Below are positions 1-8,302 of a DNA stretch of 64,000 nt, in pieces. The notes under the pieces were generated by a model. The model saw only the letters and a program-made list of their open reading frames with translations. It was not told the origin of the DNA and made no database searches. The position numbers and the translations under genes are program-made. How positions within the stretch are numbered: position 1 is the stretch's first letter; each line of letters starts with the position of its first letter. Source of the DNA: CP2-2F sp034436355 (GTDB taxonomy: Bacteria; Chloroflexota; Anaerolineae; Aggregatilineales; UBA2796); NCBI GenBank assembly GCA_034436355.1, contig DAOTVQ010000042.1, positions 62,001 to 126,000 of the forward strand, given 5' to 3'.

Positions 1-1400
1 ATAGCGCCAACACTGCCAGTTCGCTCAACACGGGTCACATCGGCAGCGTGAACGCAACAGGCACTTACAGCGACACCTCGCCCGATACGCTTGACGATCC
101 CCGCATCGAAACCTTTGCCCAGATGATCAAACGTACACGCGGTATGGCAGTTGGCTCGGTGACGACCGCTGACCTCTCGGATGCCACACCTGCCGCTGTG
201 TGGGCGCATGGGCGTAACCGCTCCGATCTGAACCGCAACACCTACCTGACCCAGATTCTCGACGAGAACATGGGCATTGATGTGCTGTTCGGTGGTGGCG
301 CACGCCGCTTTATCCCGAAAGCGGTTGAAGGCTCGCGCCGTGCTGATGAGCGCGATGTGTTTGCCGAATATGAAGCAGCCGGCTACGCCGTGGTAACCAC
401 CCGCACCGAGATGAGCGCTGCTTTGGCAAGCAACCCACAGAAGATGCTCGGCATTTTCCACCCCTCTGATCTGAATGTGTGGCTCGACCGCAACGTTTTC
501 ACCGATAACCTCGGTCAGTTCACCGATCAGCCCGGCTTGGTGGATATGACGCTTGCTGCCCTCGACATCCTCAAGCAGAACCCGAACGGCTTCTACTTGC
601 AAGTGGAAGCTGCCAGCGTCGACAAGCAAATGCACCCCTTCGATATTGAGCGCGCCCTTGCCGACTTGATCGAGATGGAGCGCTCCGTGGCTGCCACCAT
701 TGACTGGTTGCGCGACAATGGCAAGTTGGCAGAGACCCTGATCATTGTGACGGCTGACCATGCGCACGGCTTTGACGTCTACGGCACGGTGGATACTGCC
801 AAGTTTGATGCCGGCACAACCGATCTGGAGCGCCGTGAGGCAATCCGCGTCTATAACGCAGCCCTCTACCCAACCTATGAAGACAAAGACGGTGACTTCT
901 TCCCCGATGATTGGGCGCCTTCGATTGTCTTCGCGTGGGGCGTGAACAACTTCCCCGATCACAGCGAGGATTACCGCGTTAGCCCAACGCCACGCGTGCC
1001 TGCCCGCTGCCAAAACGTGGGTGAAGGCGCCGCTGCAAAGGTCATTTGCTCCAACAACCCTGATGACGATCCGAATGGCATCCTGATGAACGGCAACCTC
1101 AGCCCCTCCACCGGCAGTGGTGTTCATACCTTGCAAGATGTGCCAGTCTATGGGACGGGCCCCGGCGCAGAGCGTTTGCCCGTCAGTGATCACCAACGTG
1201 AAATCTTCTTTGTGATGGCGGGTGCTATTGGTCTCGACCTGACTGCGCCTGATGGCAAGGTTGCGGCTGCGCCTGTGGCGCCCGAACAGCAGGTCAGCGT
1301 TGCCGGCTTCAGCCTGCCCGCCGAACTCTCTGGTGTGTTCTTCTTGGTGGTTGGCTTGGCGCTTGGCTTTGCTGTCTCGCGCCGCAAAGTGGCTGCCTAA
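1..1400 (+). CDS. Alkaline phosphatase, C-terminal membrane-anchored (5' end outside window)
   Basis: Hydrolyses phosphomonoesters outside the membrane. The frame is open from the first base. The first full codon (3-5) is Ser followed by ANTAS and NTG, which matches the phospho-acceptor Ser motif of the PhoA family (D-S-A-x-x-A). The window therefore opens at the catalytic serine and everything N-terminal is missing. Further family motifs are SVDKQMHPFD and TADHAHG (metal-binding Asp/His) and GTGPGAE with a later DHQRE. The C terminus (AELSGVFFLVVGLALGFAVSRRK) is one hydrophobic span followed by basic residues, so it is probably anchored with the catalytic domain outside. A GTG at 48 is in frame but internal, not the start. 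A terminator follows at 1424-1452. Family call is confident; exact substrate unknown. Confidence 0.9.
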   Translation, partial: SANTASSLNTGHIGSVNATGTYSDTSPDTLDDPRIETFAQMIKRTRGMAVGSVTTADLSDATPAAVWAHGRNRSDLNRNTYLTQILDENMGIDVLFGGGARRFIPKAVEGSRRADERDVFAEYEAAGYAVVTTRTEMSAALASNPQKMLGIFHPSDLNVWLDRNVFTDNLGQFTDQPGLVDMTLAALDILKQNPNGFYLQVEAASVDKQMHPFDIERALADLIEMERSVAATIDWLRDNGKLAETLIIVTADHAHGFDVYGTVDTAKFDAGTTDLERREAIRVYNAALYPTYEDKDGDFFPDDWAPSIVFAWGVNNFPDHSEDYRVSPTPRVPARCQNVGEGAAAKVICSNNPDDDPNGILMNGNLSPSTGSGVHTLQDVPVYGTGPGAERLPVSDHQREIFFVMAGAIGLDLTAPDGKVAAAPVAPEQQVSVAGFSLPAELSGVFFLVVGLALGFAVSRRKVAA

Positions 1401-1423
1401 GCGTTACCGCACTCGTTCAGCTT

Positions 1424-1452
1424 GGGATCGGATGCCTGTCCGATCCCATTTT
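1424..1452 (+). terminator. Rho-independent terminator after alkaline phosphatase
   Basis: A perfect 9-bp stem (GGGATCGGA / TCCGATCCC) with a 6-base loop, followed by ATTTT. It lies 23 bases after the phosphatase stop and just before the lipoprotein ribosome binding site. Confidence 0.75.
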
Positions 1453-1464
1453 AGGAACTATCTG

Positions 1465-2151
1465 ATGCAACACATTCTCCGTGCAGTTTGCCTCGCTGCT
1501 TCGCTTTTTTTCCTGAGCGCCTGTAACGCTGAGAACAGCGCACGCATCACACCCTTGCCCACGCTGCCGCCCAACATCACCCGCACGCCAACGTTAACGC
1601 CACCACCACTCAGCACGCTCGCTGCCGCCACGCTTGCTGCCCAACTGCCAACGCCCGCTGCGACCGCTACACCTCTAGAGAACCAACTGCCTTTCGGCAG
1701 CGCCCGCGCTATGGCACTAGCAACTGATACAGCACTAAAGCCCACACCACGCAGCCCTATCGCCTTTGACCAATTCCCGGTGACGATCAAATTTGATGAG
1801 TTCTACAGCGGCTACAGCATTCGGCAAGGCTTGCTGCTCTCCGATAAACTGGTCTCGCTGGATGGCGAGCGCGTCATTATTGAAGGTTATATGGCGCCGC
1901 CGCTGAAGCCCGAACTCGATTATTTCGTGCTGACGCGCATCCAACTGAGCTTCTGCCCATTTTGCAGCACTGCTGCTGATTGGCCCGATGATATTGCGCT
2001 CGTCTATATGCCTGAAGAGTCGCCCGTCCAAGCCACTGATAGACCGATCCGCCTGTATGGCAGGCTCGAGGTTGGCATGAATGTTGACGCCGAGACAGGC
2101 ATGTTCAGCCTTGTCCGCATTTACGCTGAACGCATGGAGATCATCAATTGA
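1465..2151 (+). CDS. Lipoprotein, possibly DUF3299-like, first gene of an ABC/thioredoxin operon
   Basis: Predicted 228-residue lipoprotein. The ATG at 1465 is preceded by AGGAA and starts a lipoprotein signal peptide (residues 1-19, lipobox LSAC, Cys 20); a longer in-frame extension to 1252 overlaps the phosphatase and the terminator and is rejected. A Thr/Pro/Ala-rich linker (about 25-85) follows. The C-terminal domain (about 100-228) has 'ERVIIEGYMAPPL' and a Cys pair in SFCPFC, resembling small DUF3299-type proteins found with ABC genes; this assignment is tentative. Its stop overlaps the TTG start of the ABC ATPase. The CxxC pair fits with the thioredoxin-like protein three genes on, suggesting a metal- or thiol-linked extracytoplasmic role (inference). 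Confidence 0.7.
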   Translation: MQHILRAVCLAASLFFLSACNAENSARITPLPTLPPNITRTPTLTPPPLSTLAAATLAAQLPTPAATATPLENQLPFGSARAMALATDTALKPTPRSPIAFDQFPVTIKFDEFYSGYSIRQGLLLSDKLVSLDGERVIIEGYMAPPLKPELDYFVLTRIQLSFCPFCSTAADWPDDIALVYMPEESPVQATDRPIRLYGRLEVGMNVDAETGMFSLVRIYAERMEIIN

Positions 2152-2855
2152 GTGATAACCCTTGCCTGCGCCTGAACAGCCTGATCCACACCTACACCGC
2201 CAACGGACTCTCACCGCGCACTGTGCTCGACATTCCGACGTGGCAGGCTGCCTATGGTGAACAAATCCTGCTGCGTGGCATTAGCGGCAGCGGCAAAACA
2301 ACGCTGCTCAACCTGTTAAGTGGCTTGCTGACACCGACTCAAGGTCAAGTAGAAGTGGCAGGGCAAGCCCTTGGCAAACTGCACGAAGCAGCCCGCGACC
2401 GTTTCCGCGCACAGCATATCGGCTATGTGTTCCAAACGCACAACCTGCTGCCCTTCAGCGCCCTCGAAAATGTGGCGATGCCGCTCGCCTTTCTGGGCGT
2501 GCCGCCGCGCCACTATCGTCCGCGTGCCGCCGAAAGGCTGGCACAAGTTGGGTTGGCGGAATGGCAGCACCATAAGCCGCACCAGCTTAGTGCCGGGCAG
2601 CGACTGCGCGTGGCTGTTGCCCGCGCCCTGATCGCCAAGCCCGCCCTGCTGCTTGCCGATGAGCCAACCGCTGCCCTTGACCCTGAGACAGGCGCACAAG
2701 TTATGGACTTAATTCAGCGTGTTTGCCGCGCCCAAAATGCGACCCTAATCGTCGCCAGCCACGATCCCGCGCTTGGCGACCGCTTTGCACACGTGGCAGA
2801 ACTACGCAACGGCAGGTTACAGATGGCATGTGCCGAAAGGGCGGGCGTCAGATGA
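2148..2855 (+). CDS. ABC transporter ATP-binding protein (LolD/MacB type)
   Basis: A 235-residue ATPase powering the FtsX-type permease encoded next. Walker A is GISGSGKT (44-51), Q-loop Gln 96, signature LSAGQ (147-151), Walker B LLLADE (167-172) and switch His 205. All catalytic residues are present. The size and the short insertless fold match the LolD/MacB/HrtA group. The start is TTG at 2148, overlapping the upstream stop; the 3' end overlaps the permease start as ATGA (2852-2855), a sign of translational coupling. The cargo cannot be told from sequence: this group moves lipoproteins, haem, antibiotics or transmits conformational signals. Confidence 0.92.
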   Translation: MSDNPCLRLNSLIHTYTANGLSPRTVLDIPTWQAAYGEQILLRGISGSGKTTLLNLLSGLLTPTQGQVEVAGQALGKLHEAARDRFRAQHIGYVFQTHNLLPFSALENVAMPLAFLGVPPRHYRPRAAERLAQVGLAEWQHHKPHQLSAGQRLRVAVARALIAKPALLLADEPTAALDPETGAQVMDLIQRVCRAQNATLIVASHDPALGDRFAHVAELRNGRLQMACAERAGVR

Positions 2856-4114
2856 ACACTTTTCGCTACGCGCTGCGTGTGGCTGCCAACAATGTGCGCG
2901 CACGGACGGCTCAAAGCGCACTGACTGCCTTGATCGTCGGCTTGGCGGTGGCGCTCAGCGTCGCTATTGTGGTGCTTGCCGATGCTGCACAGCGCGGCAT
3001 TGTCCGCGCTGCCGATGCCTTTGGCGTCTTGGTGATCGGACCGAAAGGCAGCCCACAGCAATTGATCTTGAACACCATCCTGCTGCAAGACTCGCCCGTT
3101 GGCTTGTTGGATAGCGCCGTTTATGATGATTTGCTGGCGCGCCAGCCCAACCTACGCATCGCACCCATTGCGATGGGCGATAACATCAATGGCTACCCGA
3201 TCATCGGCACCAACCACACCTTTTTCGAGCTGCGCCGCAGCCTAAATGAGCCGCCCGCCTTCCAAGCCGTTCAAGGGCGGCTCTTTGAGGCAAACTTTGA
3301 GGCAGTGCTTGGCGCAGAGGCTGCCCAAGCGCTTAGCTTGCAAATTGGCGATCAGTTCCTGACTTCACATGGCATCAGTGGCGGGTTGGCAAGTGATGTT
3401 CATGAGAATCATCCCTACACTGTGGTTGGCATTTTAGGGCGCGCCAATGCACCACATGATCGGGGTGTATTCGTCACGCTGGAGAGTGTATGGGAAGCGC
3501 ACGAGCTGGGCGTCCAAAGTGCTTTTGTGGCACGCCCACGCGCCGATAACCAAACAGCGGTGCGCGGCAGGCTGACGGCGGCGTTGGTGCTGCCCTTTGG
3601 CGTCGCGCTCAACGATGTGTACCGCCTCGCCCAGCAGGTCAACGCTTCGCCAGAGGCACAGGCTGCCTTCCCCGGCGCGCAGTTGGGTGCGCTGTTCAGC
3701 CAGCTCAATCAGGGGCAGGCAATTTTGAATGTGGTGGCGGGCTTGGCGCTAGTCATGGCAAGCCTGACCATCCTGCTCTCGCTCTACAGCACGACTTTGG
3801 CACGCCAACAGGCAATCGCCATCATGCGAAGTCTGGGTGCGCGGCGGGCGACTGTCTTTACCATCACCTTGCTAGAGGCATTTTGGCTGACGGCGCTTGG
3901 CGTGCTGATCGGCTTTGCGCTTGGGCATGGCGTCGCCGCAGCGGTCAGTGCAGCACTCACCGCACAAAGCGCCATCCCGCTAGAAACGCGCATTGTGTGG
4001 GCGCAAGAACTGCCGTTGTTGCTGCTGCCGCTGCTGCTAGGGCTGTTGGCGGGTATGTTGCCCGCAGCACTTGCCTACCGCCTCAACGTGGTGGAGAAAC
4101 TCTACAACGCATGA
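2852..4114 (+). CDS. ABC transporter permease, FtsX/MacB family
   Basis: A 420-residue membrane subunit pairing with the preceding ATPase. Topology fits the MacB/FtsX fold: one N-terminal transmembrane segment (about 22-45), a large extracytoplasmic domain (about 50-280), then three transmembrane segments in the C-terminal third with 'LARQQAIAIMRSLGARRATV', the typical coupling segment before the second helix. The ATG at 2852 lies within the upstream TGA overlap; a longer frame back to 2723 runs inside the ATPase gene and is rejected. The 3' end overlaps the thioredoxin gene by ATGA. Probably functions as a homodimer with two ATPases; transported or sensed molecule unknown. Confidence 0.88.
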   Translation: MNTFRYALRVAANNVRARTAQSALTALIVGLAVALSVAIVVLADAAQRGIVRAADAFGVLVIGPKGSPQQLILNTILLQDSPVGLLDSAVYDDLLARQPNLRIAPIAMGDNINGYPIIGTNHTFFELRRSLNEPPAFQAVQGRLFEANFEAVLGAEAAQALSLQIGDQFLTSHGISGGLASDVHENHPYTVVGILGRANAPHDRGVFVTLESVWEAHELGVQSAFVARPRADNQTAVRGRLTAALVLPFGVALNDVYRLAQQVNASPEAQAAFPGAQLGALFSQLNQGQAILNVVAGLALVMASLTILLSLYSTTLARQQAIAIMRSLGARRATVFTITLLEAFWLTALGVLIGFALGHGVAAAVSAALTAQSAIPLETRIVWAQELPLLLLPLLLGLLAGMLPAALAYRLNVVEKLYNA

Positions 4115-4590
4115 GGCGCATCGCACTGCTGTGCCTTTTGGTGCTGGCAAGCTGCGCCACACCTGCACCGTTACCAACCGCCCATCCCGACGATCTTGCA
4201 CCTGAGTTCAGCCTCACCACGTTGGACGGCACAACACTGCACCTTACCGACTTGCGCGGCAAGGTTGTGATCCTGAACTTTTGGGCAACTTGGTGCGAGC
4301 CGTGCCGTGAAGAAATGCCGCTGTTGGCAGATTTTGCGCGCCAATACGCCGATCAGGTTGTGGTGATCGGCATGAATGTGCGCGAGTCAGCGCCTGTTGT
4401 GCGCGCTTTCGTAGAAGCACTCGGCATTACGTTTCCGATTGGCAGCGCCGCTGAGCCGCTGCTGCACGACTATCAGGTGATCAGCCTGCCACTGACTTTT
4501 GTGATTGCACCAAACGGCGCGCTTGTTGACCGCCTCTATGGGCGGCTAAGCACCGAACGCCTGCTTAAGCACCTCCCACGCACACCCTAA
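4111..4590 (+). CDS. TlpA/ResA-like thioredoxin-fold lipoprotein
   Basis: A 159-residue extracytoplasmic thiol-disulfide protein. The lipoprotein signal ends at LASC (Cys 15). The thioredoxin fold carries WCEPC (61-65) with FWATWCEPC context and the cis-Pro region SLPLTFVI, both typical of TlpA/ResA reductases that keep extracytoplasmic Cys pairs reduced, for example in cytochrome c or copper-centre assembly. It is the last gene of the four-gene operon and is coupled to the permease by a 4-base overlap. A possible partner is the SFCPFC-containing lipoprotein at 1465-2151 (inference). Confidence 0.88.
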   Translation: MRRIALLCLLVLASCATPAPLPTAHPDDLAPEFSLTTLDGTTLHLTDLRGKVVILNFWATWCEPCREEMPLLADFARQYADQVVVIGMNVRESAPVVRAFVEALGITFPIGSAAEPLLHDYQVISLPLTFVIAPNGALVDRLYGRLSTERLLKHLPRTP

Positions 4591-4632
4591 GGCACCTCAC
4601 CGCCGTTTGCAACTTAGCCCCTCAACCCTCTA

Positions 4633-4661
4633 TTGCGCGTTTTCGCACAAGCCCATATAAT
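4633..4661 (+). promoter_or_regulatory. Sigma-70-type promoter for the response regulator
   Basis: TTGCGC (4633-4638), a 17-base spacer and a perfect TATAAT (4656-4661). The start codon of the response regulator lies about 100 bases downstream, leaving a roughly 90-base leader. Confidence 0.7.
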
Positions 4662-4759
4662 TAAGATACCCTTTATTTGGCGTCTAAAAGACAATGGTTG
4701 TGCCGCACAGCTCAACCTTACAAATGCTGCATATCATACGAAGTGTAAGGATATAATCT

Positions 4760-5635
4760 GTGGAAACCCATGAGAGTGTTGATCCAAAGCAGGCACACAT
4801 CCTCGTTGTGGATGATGAAGGTGCCATCCGCTATTCGATCAGCAAGACGCTTCAGCGTGTCGGTTATCAGGTTAGTGCTGCTGCCAGTGGTGAAGAAGCA
4901 CTAGCCATGCTAGATGAAACGCTCTTTGATGTGGTGCTGACCGATATTCGAATGCCCGGCTTAAGCGGCGTGGAGTTGCTGGCGAAGATCAAAGAGCGTG
5001 CGCCCGATGCCATTGTGATCCTGATGACTGCCTACGCCAGCCTTGGCACCGCTGTTGAAGCGCTGCGGCTGGGCGCGCACGACTATCTGATCAAGCCCGT
5101 CACCAATCAGGATATTCGGCAGAGCGTTTCGCGTGGCTTGGAGCGCGCTCAGAATATGCGCCGCCGCCGCGCCCTGATCGAGGCGATCCGTAACAACGTG
5201 CGCGAGCTCACCGAAGATATTCACCTCAGCCAGCAGCGTGCCAGCTTGCCGCCGCAGTCCTCTCAGCCGATTCAAGTGCCTGTCACCACCATGACCATCG
5301 GACCGCTGACCATTTTCCCAGGACGCTACCAAATTCAGGTGGGCGAGAATGCCCTGAACCTGACGCCGACCGAATTTGACCTGCTGCTCTACCTTGCAGC
5401 CCATCGCGGGCGCGTGGTGCCGTGTGGTGAATTGGTGCGCGAGGTGCGCGGCTATACCGTTGAGGAATCAGAGGCGCGTGAGGTCATCCGCCCGCATGTG
5501 AGCAATCTGCGCCGCAAACTAGAGCGCGGCGGGCAAGACCCTGATCTGATCGTGAATGTGCGCGGCGTTGGCTACCGCCTTTCCGAGCCAAGCACCAACG
5601 GCGGCAGCGAACCTGCCCGCACCGATGAGGACTAG
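4760..5635 (+). CDS. Response regulator, receiver plus OmpR-type winged helix
   Basis: A 291-residue transcription factor controlled by phosphorylation. Receiver domain (about 12-125) has the acidic pair Asp 18-19, phospho-acceptor Asp 62 in VVLTDIRMPG, Thr 90 and Lys 112. After a linker with a short helical stretch (130-175), the C-terminal DNA-binding domain (about 190-285) has LTPTEFDLL and VRGVGYRL, diagnostic of the OmpR/PhoB group. The linker is longer than in standard OmpR proteins. Start is GTG at 4760, preceded by AAGGA with 8 bases spacing. No kinase is beside it on the same strand; two kinases lie 1.3-5.4 kb away on the other strand and are possible partners. Confidence 0.92.
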   Translation: METHESVDPKQAHILVVDDEGAIRYSISKTLQRVGYQVSAAASGEEALAMLDETLFDVVLTDIRMPGLSGVELLAKIKERAPDAIVILMTAYASLGTAVEALRLGAHDYLIKPVTNQDIRQSVSRGLERAQNMRRRRALIEAIRNNVRELTEDIHLSQQRASLPPQSSQPIQVPVTTMTIGPLTIFPGRYQIQVGENALNLTPTEFDLLLYLAAHRGRVVPCGELVREVRGYTVEESEAREVIRPHVSNLRRKLERGGQDPDLIVNVRGVGYRLSEPSTNGGSEPARTDED

Positions 5636-5641
5636 CCCACC

Positions 5642-5863
5642 ATGTCCGATTGGCTAGAGAAATTCTGGGGCGATCTGCTCAGCGAAGAGCCAGCCCGCGT
5701 GGCGGCGGCGTGGGCATTGTTGCAGGCTGCCGATGAGCGCCAAGCGGTGCGCGATCATCTGCATAAAATGGCAACCGAAGCGGGCTGGGCAAACGTGCAA
5801 CGTCAGGCTGCACGGGCTGCCCTCGCCGTGATTGAACCGACCACCGACTCCGCAGCTGAATGA
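5642..5863 (+). CDS. Small acidic/alpha-helical hypothetical protein
   Basis: A 73-residue protein, not recognised. It reads as helical throughout and rich in Ala and charged residues (LLSEEPARVAAAWALLQAADE), a little like HEAT-repeat or regulatory helices. It is very likely real: it starts with ATG 6 bases after the response-regulator stop, uses the same codon bias, and its stop overlaps the next ATG (ATGA, 5860-5863), so it sits in a response-regulator/small protein/sua5 operon. Confidence 0.65.
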   Translation: MSDWLEKFWGDLLSEEPARVAAAWALLQAADERQAVRDHLHKMATEAGWANVQRQAARAALAVIEPTTDSAAE

Positions 5864-6969
5864 CGAGTGCCGTGCCTGCCGAAGTGCTACGCCTCTCGCC
5901 CGAGCAACCTGATCCGTCAACCATCACCCGTGCGGCTGCCCTCATCCGTGCAGGGCAGTTGGTTGCCTTTCCCACCGAAACGGTTTATGGGCTTGGCGCC
6001 AACGCCTTCGATGCGGCAGCGGTGGCGCGTATTTTTGCTGCCAAAGGGCGTCCCGCCAACGATCCGATCATCGTGCATAGCGTTGGCAGCCTTCCCGAAG
6101 GCGTGGTAGATTGGTCGCAGCTAGGCGATCAAGCGCGGCAGGCGGCGCAGGCGCTGATGGCTGCCTTCATGCCCGGCGCCCTGACGCTTGTGCTGCCGCG
6201 TGGTGCGCGCATTCCGCCCAACGTGACGGCAGGCTTACCAAGCGTCGGTGTGCGAATGCCCGCTCATGCAGTGGCGCAAGCACTGATCGCGGCAGCAGGC
6301 GTGCCGATTGCCGCACCAAGCGCTAACCGTTTCGCGCACACCAGCCCGACCACTGCTCAGCACGTCTATGCTGACCTTGCCGAACACATCGCCCTGATCC
6401 TCGACGGCGGCGCAACACAAGTCGGTGTTGAGTCAAGCATCCTTGACCTGTGCAGCGACCCGCCGCGCCTGCTGCGGCATGGCGGCGTGCCGCTAGAGGC
6501 GATCCGCGCTTGTCTGCGTGCCGCACACTTGCCCGATGCAGTCGCGGTGATCAGCCGCTATGCCGAAGGGGATTCCGCGCCGCTGAGCGCGCCGGGCATG
6601 TTGCTGAAGCACTATGCACCGCGTGCTATGCTGACTCTTTACGAAAGCCTAGATGATGTTGCACTGCGGCAAGCCCTTGCTGCGGCAGCCGCGGCGATCA
6701 TCGCACGGGATGCCCATGCGCGAGTTGGTGTGCTGCTTGCCGCCGAAGATGCCCCCTTTTTTGCCGCGCTGCCAACGCTGTGTGTGCAGGTAGTTGGTGC
6801 GCGGGACGATCTAGAGGCGGTGGCGCGCAATTTGTTCGCGGCGCTGCGCGCCCTTGATGGGCAAGGCGTCACGCACATTTTGGCACGTGGCTTCCCAACT
6901 AAGGGCATTGGTGCCGCTGTGCGGGATAGGCTGGTGCGGGCAGCCTCTGGGCGCGTGGTGCGCCTTTAG
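5860..6969 (+). CDS. L-threonylcarbamoyladenylate synthase (Sua5/TsaC)
   Basis: Makes threonylcarbamoyl-AMP from Thr, bicarbonate and ATP for the universal t6A modification at position 37 of ANN-reading tRNAs. The N-terminal YrdC domain shows PTETVYGLG, the KGRP...DP motif, PSVGVRMP and APSANRF. At 369 residues it is the long Sua5 form, with a C-terminal Sua5 domain entered through APGMLLKHYAP. Translationally coupled to the small upstream gene by ATGA. Converges with the kinase at 6974, only 4 bases away. Confidence 0.93.
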   Translation: MTSAVPAEVLRLSPEQPDPSTITRAAALIRAGQLVAFPTETVYGLGANAFDAAAVARIFAAKGRPANDPIIVHSVGSLPEGVVDWSQLGDQARQAAQALMAAFMPGALTLVLPRGARIPPNVTAGLPSVGVRMPAHAVAQALIAAAGVPIAAPSANRFAHTSPTTAQHVYADLAEHIALILDGGATQVGVESSILDLCSDPPRLLRHGGVPLEAIRACLRAAHLPDAVAVISRYAEGDSAPLSAPGMLLKHYAPRAMLTLYESLDDVALRQALAAAAAAIIARDAHARVGVLLAAEDAPFFAALPTLCVQVVGARDDLEAVARNLFAALRALDGQGVTHILARGFPTKGIGAAVRDRLVRAASGRVVRL

Positions 6970-6973
6970 CTGC

Positions 6974-8167
6974 TTAGTTCAGGGGTGCTGTCTTCAGGGT
7001 AAAGCTGAAAGTGCTGCCCTTGTTGGGTTGGCTTTCTACCTGAATCGGCACGCTTAAACGGTCTAGGATGAGTTTGACAATCGCCAAGCCGATGCCAACG
7101 CCTTCAAAACGCCGCCGTGCGCCGGATTCGGTCTGATAAAATTCCTTGAAAATGCGCCCGATCTGGTCAGCCTCCATGCCAATGCCGTGATCGCAAACGG
7201 CGATCTGCACACCCTCGGCGGTGGGCTGTGCGATCACTTCCACCATCTGGTCATCGGCGCTGAACTTGAGGGCATTATCAATAAGTTGTTGCAGCACTTG
7301 GGCAATGGCTTGTTTATCGCCTAGCACGGTGGGCAGTTCACCATGCTGCACCTTGACGCGGTGCATCTTATCGGTAGAAGCCCAACGGCGGCTCAGCGTG
7401 CGTAGGGCAAGGCTCAGCGATTCCTCTAAGCGGATCGGTTCGGCGCGAATATCCAGCGAGCGTGCCAAATGGCGGAAGTTTTCCAGCACATTCTCAAGGC
7501 GGGTCAGCGCTTGCTTGGCAAAGTCGAGCATCACCTCAAGGTTATTATCCTCAAAGGCGGCGCGCACCGCGCCATCCAGCATCGAGACGGAACTTTTCAC
7601 CTGTAGCAGCGGCGTTCCCATCTCATGCACGGCGTTATGCACAATGCTATCGCGCAGCAGGCTATACTCGTGGGAGGTGGTGAGGGCAACCTTCAAGCGC
7701 AGATCGTGTTCCACCAATGCTTGCCGCAGTTGTTGGTTTTCCTTCCGCAGCGTTTCGGCTTGGCGGCGCAAGCGCAGCAGGCTGCGTAAACGGGGCAGGC
7801 TTTCAGAGGGGCGCCATGGCAGGTCAAGGGTGTCATCGGCGCCCAGCGCAAGGGCAGCCTGTTCTGCCTCTGCGGTGCGCGGTGGGTTCAGGGCGATGAT
7901 CAGCAGCAGCGGCGCGTTGGGTGTATTTTTGAGCGCGGCACAGCCTTCCACACCGAAGGTTTGGGCTGCTGCTAACTCGAGGATCAGCACATCGCTTTTG
8001 TGAGTGCTGATCGCCTCGCGCAGTGCCGCAAGGCTGCTTGGTGCGATGCGCTGGATAGCATAGGCATGTTGCCCAACCCAGACTTGATCGGCTTGCCGCC
8101 GACGCTCATGGGCAGTCACCAGCAAGATGTGCCCTTCAACCTCCAAGCCGCTGATGTTGGCTACCAT
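6974..8167 (-). CDS. Histidine kinase with degenerate N-terminal receiver
   Basis: A 397-residue cytosolic sensor kinase. The first 125 residues look like a receiver fold that has lost its chemistry: the acidic pair is absent, and the phospho-acceptor position in DVLILEL is Glu (residue 64 from the ATG). A coiled coil links to the dimerisation domain with the H-box VHEMGTPL (His 181); the ATP-binding domain has the N-box IDNALKF (Asn 298), DHGIGM and GVGIGLAIV. The ATG at 8167 has AGGGA 9 bases upstream and is preferred over TTG at 8176. No membrane segment. It lies 135 bases downstream of the sensor kinase at 8303-10186, possibly the same transcript. Confidence 0.88.
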   Translation of the reverse strand: MVANISGLEVEGHILLVTAHERRRQADQVWVGQHAYAIQRIAPSSLAALREAISTHKSDVLILELAAAQTFGVEGCAALKNTPNAPLLLIIALNPPRTAEAEQAALALGADDTLDLPWRPSESLPRLRSLLRLRRQAETLRKENQQLRQALVEHDLRLKVALTTSHEYSLLRDSIVHNAVHEMGTPLLQVKSSVSMLDGAVRAAFEDNNLEVMLDFAKQALTRLENVLENFRHLARSLDIRAEPIRLEESLSLALRTLSRRWASTDKMHRVKVQHGELPTVLGDKQAIAQVLQQLIDNALKFSADDQMVEVIAQPTAEGVQIAVCDHGIGMEADQIGRIFKEFYQTESGARRRFEGVGIGLAIVKLILDRLSVPIQVESQPNKGSTFSFTLKTAPLN

Positions 8168-8302
8168 ACCTAGCAATCCCTAAAGTCTGCCACTGTGGAT
8201 AGTAAAGGTTATTGTAGCGCGAATTTTTGTGGAATTGCGAGATTACAACATCAATCAAAGACAACCCATGATAAAAATTAACCAAGCGGTTTGGTTTGTT
8301 GG

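Noticed and set aside
4752..4757. Second TATAAT just before the response-regulator start
   Set aside because: It overlaps the ribosome-site-to-start spacer, so a transcript from it would start inside the gene; the upstream promoter 4633-4661 is better.
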